In this document: piece by piece, positions 53,690 through 63,570 of the stretch | How the letters are laid out: the number at the start of each line of letters is the position of its first letter | Position numbering within the stretch: the stretch's first letter is position 1 | NCBI GenBank assembly: GCA_023078555.1 | Contig: CM041200.1 | Location: forward strand, 8,176,807-8,240,806 | DNA length: 64,000 nt | Direction of reading: 5' to 3' | DNA from: Ulva prolifera | Taxonomy: Eukaryota; Chlorophyta; Ulvophyceae; Ulvales; Ulvaceae | Notes under the pieces: generated by a model | Told to the model about the DNA's origin: nothing | Databases searched by the model: none | The model's input: the letters and a program-made list of their open reading frames with translations, nothing else | Program-made: the position numbers and the translations under genes

Positions 53690-55210
53690 CTGGTCGTCAT
53701 AATTCCGTGTGCCAGGAGCCCCAACTCGGCTGCAGAGTATATAGGACGAACGGCAGCCACCATGGTGGTAGGTCATACCACAGCTTTGTGCAAATCGTCG
53801 GGGAAACTGGTGGAGAGCCCACCTGGAAGACCTGAAGTTGTACATCGCTTGCACTCGGCGCTACTGCACACCGCAGGACGACTTTGTACCTCTCTCCTAC
53901 CGCTGGTGGTGCGTTACACACATACTTCCTTGCCTTGAGCCACTTTTCCCGAGCTGTCCCATACGCCGCGCATGAATGGATGCTGCCGCGTGCAGCGCAG
54001 CAGGTGTGCATGTTGCAATTGCCAGCTGTACGCACTGCACCGGTGCCATTGACCGCATACAATAGCATACCGTAGTTATCTCGTGCTATCAACTGAATTG
54101 ACGAGCCGTTTGAGTAAAAATGCGTCCACATTGTTGCGCCAACCTGGAGTGAGTCGCTCCCGGAAGCTCATCGAAGCGGTGTCCACTTGACCACCTGTGC
54201 ACACTGAGCACCCGCTAGCGCGCTGCTGCTGCCTGCGGTGCTACCTGCGACTCCACCATTGTCCGTGTGGCACTCCCCGAGTGCAAGTTGCTGTGTCACT
54301 TTCATCCATGGCTTTTGCGGTGCTGCTCCTCGACCTGCCCTTGACCGGCTGACCTGGCTGACCTGCATCACAGCTGGTGACACATGGCCGATACAGCGCA
54401 GCCGTGTTGAGCCCCATGTCCGTCTGGCAAGTTCCGAGTCTACAGATGCTAGTGATCATATCTACCTAGTTTTTGCTTAGCTGGTCTTGCATTGCAATGC
54501 ATGAATGCTACTGTTAGTTCAATGGACTCCACATGACACATGGGATCTGAGCAGTGTGCTGACTGTGGTCAGTTGACTTTTCTATCACACTTGACATGGC
54601 CTAAGGCAGCTATTGCAACTGCACTCTGTTCCCACAAGTTGTGTTCACTCTGGGCAGCTGGCACAGTCATCCTCGTGCCTCTCCAGCCAGGTATTACTGC
54701 TCTAGGAGCCATGTGCCTGATCCACAGATCAAACTTGTTGTCCATGCAGCTGCAAACAGAGCCACAGCTTTGGACCTCCCCCATGCATATCAATGCATAC
54801 CTGTCACCTGGGTTGCAGTGTATGATGTGCTGCACCAACACTCACCTTATGGCTTTGCCTCTGTTTTACAAGGACAAACCTTTAGCAAGCACCGCAAGCA
54901 ACAACCAGGGGCATCACCAGGGGAACTGATGCAATCAGCAGCAACACCACTAACATGCAGCAGAACGTGCAGAACATGCCAAACTGCCTCTGTGTACCTG
55001 TCACCTTTGATACAAGCTGCATCATCTACTATCTCATGCACTTTGGCATGAGTCAGGAGGTCAATCTGTTGAACTATTTCATCTGGAGATGATGCACCTG
55101 AATTCAGAATCATGATCAGCTCTGGAGGCACATCCGTGCAGCTGCTCAGCAGCTGGACACTGGGCTGGTCGCAATGTGCACCTGATCCAAGCTTGTGAAC
55201 CAACAACCTG
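53690..55210 (-). CDS. Unrecognised minus-strand gene, exons incomplete
   Basis: Coding-like blocks on one strand. 55160-55014, after AGCCCAG and before GTGACA, reads QLLSSCTDVPPELIMILNSG, SPDEIVQQIDLLTHAKVHEI and VDDAACIKG. About 54745-54569 reads CMDNKFDLWIRHMAPRAVI and QSEHNLWEQSAVAIAAL and ends in a stop. About 54142-54000, after ACTCCAG, reads VGATMWTHFYSNGSSIQLIA and YGMLLYAVNGTG. About 53885-53770 reads VGERYKVVLRCAVAPSASDV and QLQVFQVG. The last two resemble strands of a lectin-type sandwich. Codon use is less GC-biased than in the other genes here. Joins do not all agree in phase, so this may be more than one gene. Confidence 0.35.
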
Positions 55211-55845
55211 ACATCCCAGCCAATGCCACTGTTCCCTTATGACAGGGCTACTGGGTAGCTGGCTGCACGTCTGTGAGTTCTGCAGAGCTATGACAGATGC
55301 GCACCTGTTTGTTAGTGCTCAATCAAGCAAGTTATTGCGGTATTGGCTTTGGCTTTGGATGGTCAGAAGGTAGTACCCATGACTGAGCAGGTGACAGATC
55401 TGCTGATGGTACACCCACGCTGTCCGAGTAATACACGCCCACTTTTGGTCCGAGCCCACTTCCACCACTTCCAACTGCACGCGACGTCGCGCCTTCAGCA
55501 TGTCTCCGCAGCATGTCTCCGCAGCCCATGCATGCGTCCAGCCCGTGCGGCCTGTGTGCTGTCTCAGGTAGCAATTTCATGGTCACCATGCATACGCGCG
55601 CCACACAATTTTTCTCTGCTCGCGGAGATGGCTACAGCTGCGTCACCGTCGATCCGGGCGTTGCAATTGCGGATCTCTCTTAGAAGAGTGAACGGGCGTG
55701 AGCAAACGCAATCCAATGGCCCCGGCCCTCACTAAGCATCTTCCACAGTGTGGAATCCACACTCATCCGCCGGCACCTTCACCGCAGCGTGTCGCCAGTT
55801 TGTACATGTGCACTGGTCTAAAATATATCTTCGAGCGCTCATGTT

Positions 55846-55905
55846 GATTCGGATGAGATTCGGTTTCGGTGTTTGTCTTCTCCCGTTCGCTCTTTTATAT
55901 CTCTT
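55846..55905 (+). repeat. Family C repeat, partial
   Basis: TGTTGATTCGGATGAGATTC, GGTTTCGGTGTTTGTCTTC, TCCCGTTCGCTCTTTTA. It is the right half of the unit seen at 56786 and 62575. Confidence 0.8.
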
Positions 55906-55943
55906 CGAGCGCTCATACGCGCGCATGCAACAGCCGCTGTTTT

Positions 55944-55978
55944 CGCGGTGCTACCTGCCTCTTGCCCTTGTATCACAC
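55944..55978 (+). repeat. Family B terminal motif, solo copy
   Basis: CGCGGTGCTACCTGCCTC then TTGCCCTTGTATCACAC, 40 bases after a family C copy. Confidence 0.75.
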
Positions 55979-56289
55979 GCCTGCCTGCCGTGTATCAAGC
56001 GGTAGAAAGGGCACTGGTCGTTGCTGGCTACATGCCAGCCTGCATGCGCGCACGCGCCTGCCTGCCCTGTGCATGCTCCTGTAGAGGCGCAACGTACAGC
56101 ACTGCGCACATCTGTACCGTTACTTCCAGCGTGGCCGTTTATACGTGCGGTAGTCAGCGACCTTCACGACCAGTCATGGCTCTGATCGGCTTCCAATACC
56201 GTATACAGCATGTCCCCTGCGGCGAAGCGTAGAGCTGCGCATGCACTCTGCTGCGGCGCTCTGCCGCCATGGCGCCACGTTCCTGTATT

Positions 56290-56375
56290 GACAAAAGAGT
56301 CTATTGTTACAAAAGAGTGAACGGGAGAGAACAAACACTGAAACCGAATTCCATCCGAAGCAACATCAACCTACA
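56290..56375 (-). repeat. Family C repeat, partial, inverted
   Basis: The plus strand reads ACAAAAGAGTGAACGGGAGA, GAACAAACACTGAAACCGAA and TTCCATCCGAAGCAACATC. This is the reverse complement of the family C right half. Confidence 0.8.
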
Positions 56376-56785
56376 CTCACACACTGGCGCCACGTTCCTT
56401 AAAGATAGGCGCCGCATCCAGCGCCCTGCTGGCATCAATTGTGCAGCTGCAGTGTCACATGTACAAAGTCGGAGAGGGAGGTAGCACGGTCGGATCCGCG
56501 CGCAAGTACGACACGTGTCGTGCAAGCACAAGGATCATATAATTCGAAGTCTGACCACGCAAGCCACCGTCGTCGGTGCCGACTCGTCACTCAGTACAAA
56601 ACACCACTCGTAGCGAGTGTGTCGCGGTGCAGATTAATCTCTAATCGAATTCGGCTGTTCCACTTTGCTTCCTTCGTGATCGGGGGACCCCATGGGCCGG
56701 TGCAGAGCAGACGGCCACCTTCGAACAATGCATGTGGTTGCAACATGCAGGCAGCTTCAAACCATGCATACGACTGTGAGCAGGG

Positions 56786-56930
56786 GTTGCGGTATGAGGC
56801 CGGCCTGGAGGACTGAGGTCTGGGTGCGGTTGTAGTGTGATCGTTTATGTATGTGTTGCTGTTGATTCGGGTGAGATTCGGGTGAGATTCGGTTTGGGTG
56901 GTTGTCTTCTCCCGTTCACTCTTTTGCATA
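56786..56930 (+). repeat. Family C repeat, near full length
   Basis: GGTTGCGGTATGAGGCCGGC, TGGAGGACTGAGGTCTGGG, TGCGGTTGTAGTGTGATCG, TATGTGTTGCTGTTGATTCG, a doubled GGGTGAGATTC, then TTGTCTTCTCCCGTTCACTC. It is about 145 bases with no coding potential. Confidence 0.8.
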
Positions 56931-57510
56931 CGACTGCGTGTGTCACACTCAACATGCACACTCCCCCAGAGGCTGCCAATTGTCAAACCAACCGTCTGCG
57001 ATGTGATTGCTGTGATTGCAACAGCCTCCGTAGCTGAAAAAAACAAACAACCAACGAAACAATGTGTGGCGCATGCTGCAACCCAGCTAGCTGCAGCAGC
57101 ACGGTGTCCCAGCGCAGCCTTGTTTTGATATGTTGATCATGTTCTGTACGATCATGTTCTGTATTTTCTTGTCTGTACAATGTTTCACTGGTGCTGCAAG
57201 CAGCTGTTACAAACTCAGCCAGTCTCACCCTGACATACTGCCTCTGCATGGCACATGCAGTTCAGGCGAAGCTTGTTCATGGATCAGCTCACCGCCATCA
57301 TCCTGCAGAGATCGATCAGCCTTCAGCGAACCGTCAACTTCAAACTGGGCAAATCGCACCATTGGGTCCGCCATACATGCACTTTGCTGAGGCTGTTGGT
57401 GCGCTGCAATTGAAACAGGTGGGCTGCGGCGCGCACGGCCCGCACACCGGCAATGCATGACATGTCCCCAGCTCCGGCGTGGTACACCAGCAGCACTGAT
57501 GAACGCACTT

Positions 57511-57660
57511 GGCATGTGGTCCAACGCTTCCGGAGTTGTCAATGTGATCTTCAAGATGAAGTACAGTCGAGCAAATCTGCATTTACTGAGCCGTATCCTG
57601 AAAGCTTCAGGACATTGACAAGATGAGGCTAAGTAAATCCATATTTACTCTACTTTACTC
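57511..57660 (+). repeat. Family A repeat, copy 5 (inverted double copy)
   Basis: A plus-strand start (GGCATGTGGTCC, TTCCGGAGTTGTCAATGT) is followed by a minus-strand copy ending ACATTGACAAG at 57611-57621. The TTGTCAATGT blocks therefore face each other like terminal inverted repeats. The minus-strand copy has the longest first hairpin, TCCTGAAGCTTTCAGGA. A third hairpin, GTAAAT-CCAT-ATTTAC, follows at about 57630-57645. It sits just before the TATATAT of the CAP gene. Confidence 0.8.
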
Positions 57661-57678
57661 AGTGCAGTACATGGGTCG

Positions 57679-57686
57679 ATATATAT
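57679..57686 (+). promoter_or_regulatory. TATA-like box of the CAP gene
   Basis: ATATATAT lies 77 bases before the ATG at 57763 and just after the family A inverted copy. Promoter use is inferred from position. Confidence 0.35.
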
Positions 57687-57762
57687 GTGTGTGGACCTAA
57701 CCGCCGCCCGCCGCCCTGCAGACCCCACCAGCGCACCAACCGACGCCAGCGCGACCTAGTCC

Positions 57763-60347
57763 ATGTCAGCCATGCTTCCATCGGTACTCCCAGCCGTGGT
57801 GCTGGCCCTCACGGCCTCCCACACCACCCCTGTCGCCACGGCCGCCGCCGCCGACGGCGCCGGCGCCGGCCGCGGCTCCAGCGCCCACCCCGGCCGCACC
57901 GCCGGCGCCGACGACGCTCTGGCGATGGTCAACGTTGTAGCATTTGAGGCCGGCGTGCTGCCGCGGGCCTGGCGGGATGAGTGGTTCGACTCCCGCTTTT
58001 CCTCTGTCAACGAGGACGACGGCGCCGGTGACGTGGACAGCGACGTGGGCAGCGTCGAGGATTTCGGCAGCGCGAAGATGGAGGACCCCGTGGCCGGGGG
58101 ATCAAAGTCGAGCGGCTCGTGTGGGGACCCGATGGTGAAGGAGATGGTGGAGTATGACAACGAAGCCCGTGCAACGGCCGGCGTCGCGCCGCTGCGTTGC
58201 GATTCGCTGGTGTCGGGACTGGCATACGAGTCAAGCAAGGGGCAGTGCAAGTGCGGTCCAGCCTTGTGGCGGAGGGCTACTCTGCAGCATATGACAATAC
58301 CAGTACTGTACATAATAATATGCACAATTCATCTCGGGATGTGCGTGTTTGTGCGCGATTAAGGGTGAGCTGGAGTGTCAGCGGCGGTGTGCTGGCCTGT
58401 GCAAGGTGCAGCAGTGTATCCATGCACATCATAAGCCTGGGCCCCTGACGGGCCAGTGTGCGCCACTGCATGCTTCGGGATGTCCTTGTGATGCCGAGGC
58501 TGTTGCCAACACATGCTTGGAATCGAGGCGCCTGCAGTGCGCGAGTCTGTGCCGCGGTCGCTGCCGCAGCCGCTGCCGTTACGTGGCAATCCAGTGACGT
58601 GGCCACTATCTCGAGATATGGCACACGCACACATGACTCTAGCCTCGAATTGCGGAGGGTGCCTGCAAGAAACGGCCATGGCTGGGTCTGGCGGAGCTCG
58701 GTCACAGCAGTTTGTACCACGTCAGTGAGACCGCCACACACATGCAGGGCCGCACGCATGGGACACGATGGCTACGAGGGCCGCTGCGAGGAGGCGAAGG
58801 CCGTCGGGTTCTCCGCATGCGGCGAGAACGTGGCGTACAACTTCCCGCCGCAGATGGACACCACAACTGCCAGCACCCACGACCGCTGGATGAACTCCGC
58901 TGACCACAGGTCCAACATCCTGCAGACGGACTTTGACGTTGTCGGCTACGCCTGGTACGCACTCCACATTCATGCAGTGCATGCATTGTGGTTTTGCTTC
59001 TCCCTCATGGCCTGCCGTGGGCTCTGTGCCAAGTGCTTCCTTGCAGGCACACGGTCACACGCTCGATGCCCGGTGTTGGGTCTGGCTGATTGTGCTGAGA
59101 TGGGTTGCCGTGCATTAAACACCATCTGAGTGGTAATCTGGGCGCGCTGCGCTGCGGCCAAAACAAATTTCCCAGTTGGTATTTGGACGGTCAAATGGGA
59201 ACAGGGTGAGCGATGGGGTTGTGCAGGTATGTTTGTGACAGCGATAACAGGCTGTACTGGACCGGCTTCTTTGGCAGGAGCGGAGGCTCCGCTGGCGTCC
59301 AGGGCGCTCAGTCCGAGCCCATGCCAGAGCCCATGCCCGAGCCGACGCCAGAGCCAATGCCCGAGCCCGAGCCAATGCCCGAGCCCGAGCCGATGCCTCA
59401 GCCTGAGCCTCAGCCCGAGCCAAGGCCTGAGCCAGTGCCCGAGCCTGAGCCGCAGCCAGAGCCGGAGCCAGTACCGCAGCCATCGTCGCCTGCAACCCCC
59501 GCAGCCCCGGCCGGCAACACCGGCAGCGGCGCCGGCTCGTGCGGGGACCCGATGGTGAAGGAGATGGTTGCCTACGACAACAAGGCGCGCAGCGAGCGCG
59601 GCATCGCCACACTGGGCTGCAGCAGCATGCTAGGAGATATCGCCCTCGGCTGGAGCAAGGGCCAATGCTCGTGCGCCCTCCACCCGGCCTCTGCTTCTGC
59701 CGCATGCATGTGAATGCATGCATGCATGGTCGGCTTGGGCTGTGACGGGCCACCTGGAATCAGGGAACATCCGCAGGGAGACCCTGAGGATGCACAAACT
59801 AACATTCACGCTGTTTCAATGCACCATTTCGCCCTTCTGGGTATCATACAATGACCGGAGTACATGAATGTGTTTGTAGCAATACACCTCGATCGGAGTG
59901 CATGTCCTGTGCGCCGCCACGAGCCACTCGACCGTGCACGTAGTACCATCCGGTTCATGCATTGCATGACAATTTGGCCGTGGAGCGCCTGTAGCCACTT
60001 GTGGAATGCGGGGCACGCTGCACACACAGCACACACAGCACACGCATCACCGACCTGCACCACCGTGCAGGGCTGGCCGCATGAGCCACGACGGCTTCAA
60101 CGGCCGCTGCGACGACTTGCTGCAGCAGGGCTACGCGCAGTGCGCGGAGAACGTCGCGTACAACTGGCCGCCGCAGATGTCGACGACGACGGGCGACACG
60201 CACGTCGGCTGGATGAACTCCGCCGACCACCGCGCCAACATCCTCAAGGCGGAGCTCACTGAAGTTGGCTACGGGTGGTACGTGTGCGCGGCAAAGCCGG
60301 GCGAGGGTGACCGCATCTACTGGACGGGCTTCTTCGCAAAGAGCTAG
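57763..60347 (+). CDS. Secreted protein with two CAP (CRISP/PR-1/SCP) domains
   Basis: Four exons, 57763-58250, 58748-58954, 59227-59670 and 60071-60347, all with phase-2 junctions, total 1416 bases (471 residues). Donors are GTGCGG, GTACGC and GTGCGC. A signal peptide begins [19 protein letters not shown]. Each CAP domain has [16 protein letters not shown], a Gly-Gln-Cys turn at the intron, M(G/S)HDG(Y/F)-GRC, C(G/A)[21 protein letters not shown] and YWTGFF. The His and Glu residues of the CAP cavity (MxHD, ENV, DHR) are kept in both. The linker in exon 3 is a Pro-Glu-rich run ([11 protein letters not shown] type) of about 60 residues. CAP proteins are extracellular and often bind lipids or sterols; here a wall or matrix role is likely. 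TGTAA words follow at 60498 and 60625. Confidence 0.9.
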
Positions 60348-61462
60348 CCGTCGCGTCTGCGCACCGCGCTTGTGCCCAGGGAGGTGCAGAGTGGCGTAGA
60401 CGGGCGTGAAGTCTTCGAGGAGCGCCAGCCACGGCGCCTAAGTGATCGCATGTTTGGCCCGGTTTTGTTTGGATAGGTGCTGTGTCTGCTGGGTGAGTGT
60501 AAGGACGCCGTGCGTTTCAGCGGGTGGGTCCACAAGGCAGGCAGGGGAGGGTGTGCGGACATATGGGAGAGAGGTGTTGGGGGGGATGGACGGAGCATGG
60601 GAGGTGGGGCTGGGGGAGTGACATTCTGTAAGCTTGAGGTGGCTCCCTCACCATCCTGGCTATGTTCCACACACTAGGGTTTGGGTCTGCAGGCTTGTCG
60701 AGCTCCGCAGCTCAGGGCCGCAATGGAGCATACTTTCTCCAGTGAATTGCACCTGTTCCCTGGCGGGTCGGGAAGGCGGGGGAAGGGAAGTCTACGTTTC
60801 TGAAACGGGTTGGGCCTTGGGCGGATCAGGGCCGATGCCCATATTCCTTACTTTTAGCTGTTTTCATTTTTCATTTCTTTCGAGGTCGGCAGTTACCCAG
60901 ACATGCAGCATCACGGGAACGGCGCGGACGGGATTGGAGACTTCTTTGTAGCCGTGGAGGAGAGAGTGTCACTCCGGTGACCGCCGGCCAGTGAGTCGAG
61001 TCGGCGCTTGAGCGATCCTGGTGCAGGCGCCAGGCGCCGGACCTGTTGCTGCACAGGTACCTACATTGGTTACCTTTACAGCGCGCCCGTGTGCAGCACG
61101 GCTTGTGCGGCCGCGGCGTGCCGAGCGTGTGACCTCGCGGGACACCGGCCTGCATGCATGCGCGCGTATCGGGTTGCAGATGCAGGCCATCTGTAAATCT
61201 GTCCTCCAAAGATGATCACTCCTTCATGCGTTGCCCCCGTGCATGCGGCTGAGAACAAACGTTTGCCTGTGCAATATTAATCACGGCTATCCTTCATATG
61301 AGCAATACTGCTCATGAAGCATGTGCGCCCCTGCCTGTGTCCTTGTAGACATACCTATAGCACACACCAGGAGTGACTTGACATGTGCCTATGCAGTGCC
61401 TGGGTTCTTGTGGAATACGTGTCTGTCTCCATCAGCTTGTTGCCTGCTTGGTGGACACGACA

Positions 61463-61829
61463 GGCATGCTGCAGGCAGAGCCCATGCATGTGCATGATCG
61501 CAGTCTGCTGCCACTGCATGCTGTGACGCCTGTCAGCGACAGCTAAACAAAAGCTTCCCCCTTTGATTTGGCTGCTTGGCATGCTGCAGGCAGAGCCCAT
61601 GCATGTGCATGATCGCAGTCTGCTGCCACTGCATGCTGTGACGCCTGTCAGCGACAGCTAAACAAAAGCTTCCCCCTTTGATTTGGCTGCTTGGCATGCT
61701 GCAGGCAGAGCCCATGCATGTGCATGATCGCAGTCTGCTGCCACTGCATGCTGTGACGCCTGTCAGCGACAGCTAAACAAAAGCTTCCCCCTTTGATTTG
61801 GCTGCTTGGCATGCTGCAGGCAGAGCCCA
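61463..61829 (+). repeat. 115-bp minisatellite, 3.2 copies
   Basis: Units start at 61463, 61578, 61693 and 61808 with GGCATGCTGCAGGCAGAGCC. They appear identical through GACAGCTAAACAAAAGC and TTTGATTTGGCTGCTT. Near-zero divergence means recent expansion or an assembly effect. Identical 60-residue minus frames at the same spacing are artefacts. Confidence 0.97.
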
Positions 61830-61952
61830 AGCTCTGTTCGATGACGCTGTAAGGGCTGAGTTGCTGGAAGAGGACTGCAAGCGGTGGGCACTCAAACGGT
61901 GGCTATTGTGCAGATCTGTTTACGATACACAGAAGTGAGCTCTTGCTGATTT

Positions 61953-61990
61953 CGCGGTGCTGCCCGCCTCGCCACCTTCATCCTTGTGAC
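61953..61990 (+). repeat. Family B terminal motif, solo copy
   Basis: CGCGGTGCTGCCCGCCTCGC then CACCTTCATCCTTGTGAC, the best match to the end of copy 1. Confidence 0.85.
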
Positions 61991-62144
61991 AAAACGTTGA
62001 TTTGGTTCAGGGGACCATGACCCATATGTACCGCTCATGACCGGTGCGCACGTCAGTGGCCGCATCTGCGTGCTTGGGGTGGAGTGTGTGGCTGGGCCAG
62101 CGAGAGGGGATGCAGCGGGGACATACCGTGCAGGCCCGGTGGCA

Positions 62145-62300
62145 GGGGGGGGGGGGGGGGGGGGGGGGGGATTCTATTCGAATAGAAGATACATACACTC
62201 ACACACACACACACACACGAACACTACAACCGCACTCACAACTCAGTCCGGCAGGATCGCGTCCTCCACTGGCAGGCCCGCATCATACCGCAACCCCTGG
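62145..62300 (-). repeat. G26 run and inverted family C copy
   Basis: G26 (62145-62170) and the palindrome CTATTCGAATAG are followed by ACACTACAACCGCACTCACA, CAGTCCGGCAGGATCGCG and CCGCATCATACCGCAACCCC. This is the reverse complement of the left half of family C. Confidence 0.75.
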
Positions 62301-62343
62301 GGAATAGAAGATGTTTCGGGAGAGCTGCTAGATCTAGAGCTAT

Positions 62344-62363
62344 AAGTGTCTATATAGACACTT
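62344..62363. repeat. 20-bp perfect palindrome
   Basis: AAGTGTCTATATAGACACTT, between two oppositely oriented family C copies. Confidence 0.9.
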
Positions 62364-62395
62364 TGAGCCGAATATTCAGCCCCGTTCAATCTGCT

Positions 62396-62474
62396 GTATA
62401 ACAAATTCAACTCATGCAAATTTGTACGTGCTGAGCCACATCCTTATCGGACCTTGACAACTGCCGAATGGCTG
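62396..62474 (-). repeat. Family A repeat, copy 6
   Basis: Read on the minus strand: TTCGGCAGTTGTCAAGGTCC, GATAAGGATGTGGCTCAGCA, then GTACAAATTTGCATGAG. The order of the blocks is the same as copy 1 but it is the most diverged copy. Confidence 0.55.
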
Positions 62475-62574
62475 AAGGTAAACCGCCTGGAAACGCTCTG
62501 GACAACCGACCTCGACTCGCAGCGCCTCCTCCAGTGCCACGCGATCTTGGAGTAAAAGTATTTTGGTTCCGGGG

Positions 62575-62700
62575 CAGCGATCCTGCCGGACTGAGGTGCG
62601 GGCGCGATTGTGGTGTGATGGTGTGTCTATGTATGTGTTGCTGTTGATTCGGATGAGATTCGGTTTTGGTGCGTGTCTTCTTCCGTTCACTGTTTTGTAA
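62575..62700 (+). repeat. Family C repeat, right part
   Basis: TCCTGCCGGACTGAGGTGCG, GATTGTGGTGTGATGGTGTG, TGTTGCTGTTGATTCGGATG, then TGTCTTCTTCCGTTCACTG. It faces the copy at 62187-62300. Confidence 0.8.
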
Positions 62701-63427
62701 TAGTAACATTTTGGTTCAAGGCCCGTTCACTTTTCTGGCACGTAGCGAGGTGTGGTACAGAAGAGTAAACGTATGCAGACAAATACGGCAACAGAATGTC
62801 TTCCGAATCGTCGTTCACACACATAGCGAGGTGGTCACGCACGGCCTTTTCGATTCTTCAGAGCTTTGAGCGCACGCGGGGTCGTCGTATATACAATGCA
62901 TCTCCGGCGAAGGAAGCGGCGGTGAACAGAACTGATATGTGTACTGTTCTTAACCCCTTGCAATGACTTCAATTGGATGGTTACAGTTTCGATTTACTTT
63001 CAGCACTGCCGCGCTCAAACGGTAAAATCTGGCGTCGCGATGCATCAAGGGTGTCGATATGCATGCGGGCCCAATTGATTTTTCGATTTGCCTGTTGGTG
63101 GATGTACATCTCGCGACATATGCAGATGAGGAAATGCCAGATATTCCACAGTGGATCGGCGCCGCGGCCATCATGCACATGCAACGCAACAATGTGCGGC
63201 TTTCACGTATCTCGAGAATACACATTCAGGAGATATATACACACTCGCAAGGGCACACACACCCCCCCTGCAGCTGTTGTATATCTCCGGAGATAGTCCG
63301 GCAGGATCCAGGCTGCTGAGGCGCCGGCCGGCCTAGCTAGCTGTAGGAATCGAGGTTTATGCCTGCGCCTTTGCAGCGGGGCAATGTGGAGATGTAACGA
63401 AAGTTGGGCTAGTCATCTCGCGTCAGC

Positions 63428-63570
63428 AAGGGTTGCGGTATGATGCTGGCCTGGAGGATATCCGGACCCGAGCCTGCCGGGATGAGATGTGGCCGTGGTT
63501 GTAGTGCATGTGCCATGGCCGTGTGTATGTTGCTGTTGTATATACAACAGCAACATATACACCTATATAT
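63428..63570 (+). repeat. Family C left half ending in a 30-bp palindrome
   Basis: GGTTGCGGTATGATGCTGGC, CTGGAGGATATCCGGACCC and GTGGTTGTAGTGCATG lead to a perfect 30-bp palindrome at 63527-63556 (arm ATGTTGCTGTTGTA, centre TA). ACCTATATATAGGT follows. The arm contains the TGTTGCTGTTG of family C, so the palindrome may come from two copies meeting head to head. Confidence 0.85.

Larger units (their letters stand above)
55211..57762. other. Repeat-rich spacer upstream of the CAP gene
   Basis: Contents: family C copies at 55846-55905, 56290-56375 and 56786-56930; a family B end at 55944-55978; family A copy 5; and TATATAT at about 57679. A minus frame at 57381-57225 (MADPMVRFAQFEVDGSLKA, SLQDDGGELIHEQASPE) could be a first exon of a divergent gene, but it stands alone. 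Confidence 0.5.

Noticed and set aside
61463..61829. CRISPR-like array
   Set aside because: Contiguous 115-bp tandem units with no unique spacers, in a eukaryotic genome.
61533..61830. Three identical 60-residue minus-strand frames
   Set aside because: Period-115 minisatellite artefacts, not tandem genes.
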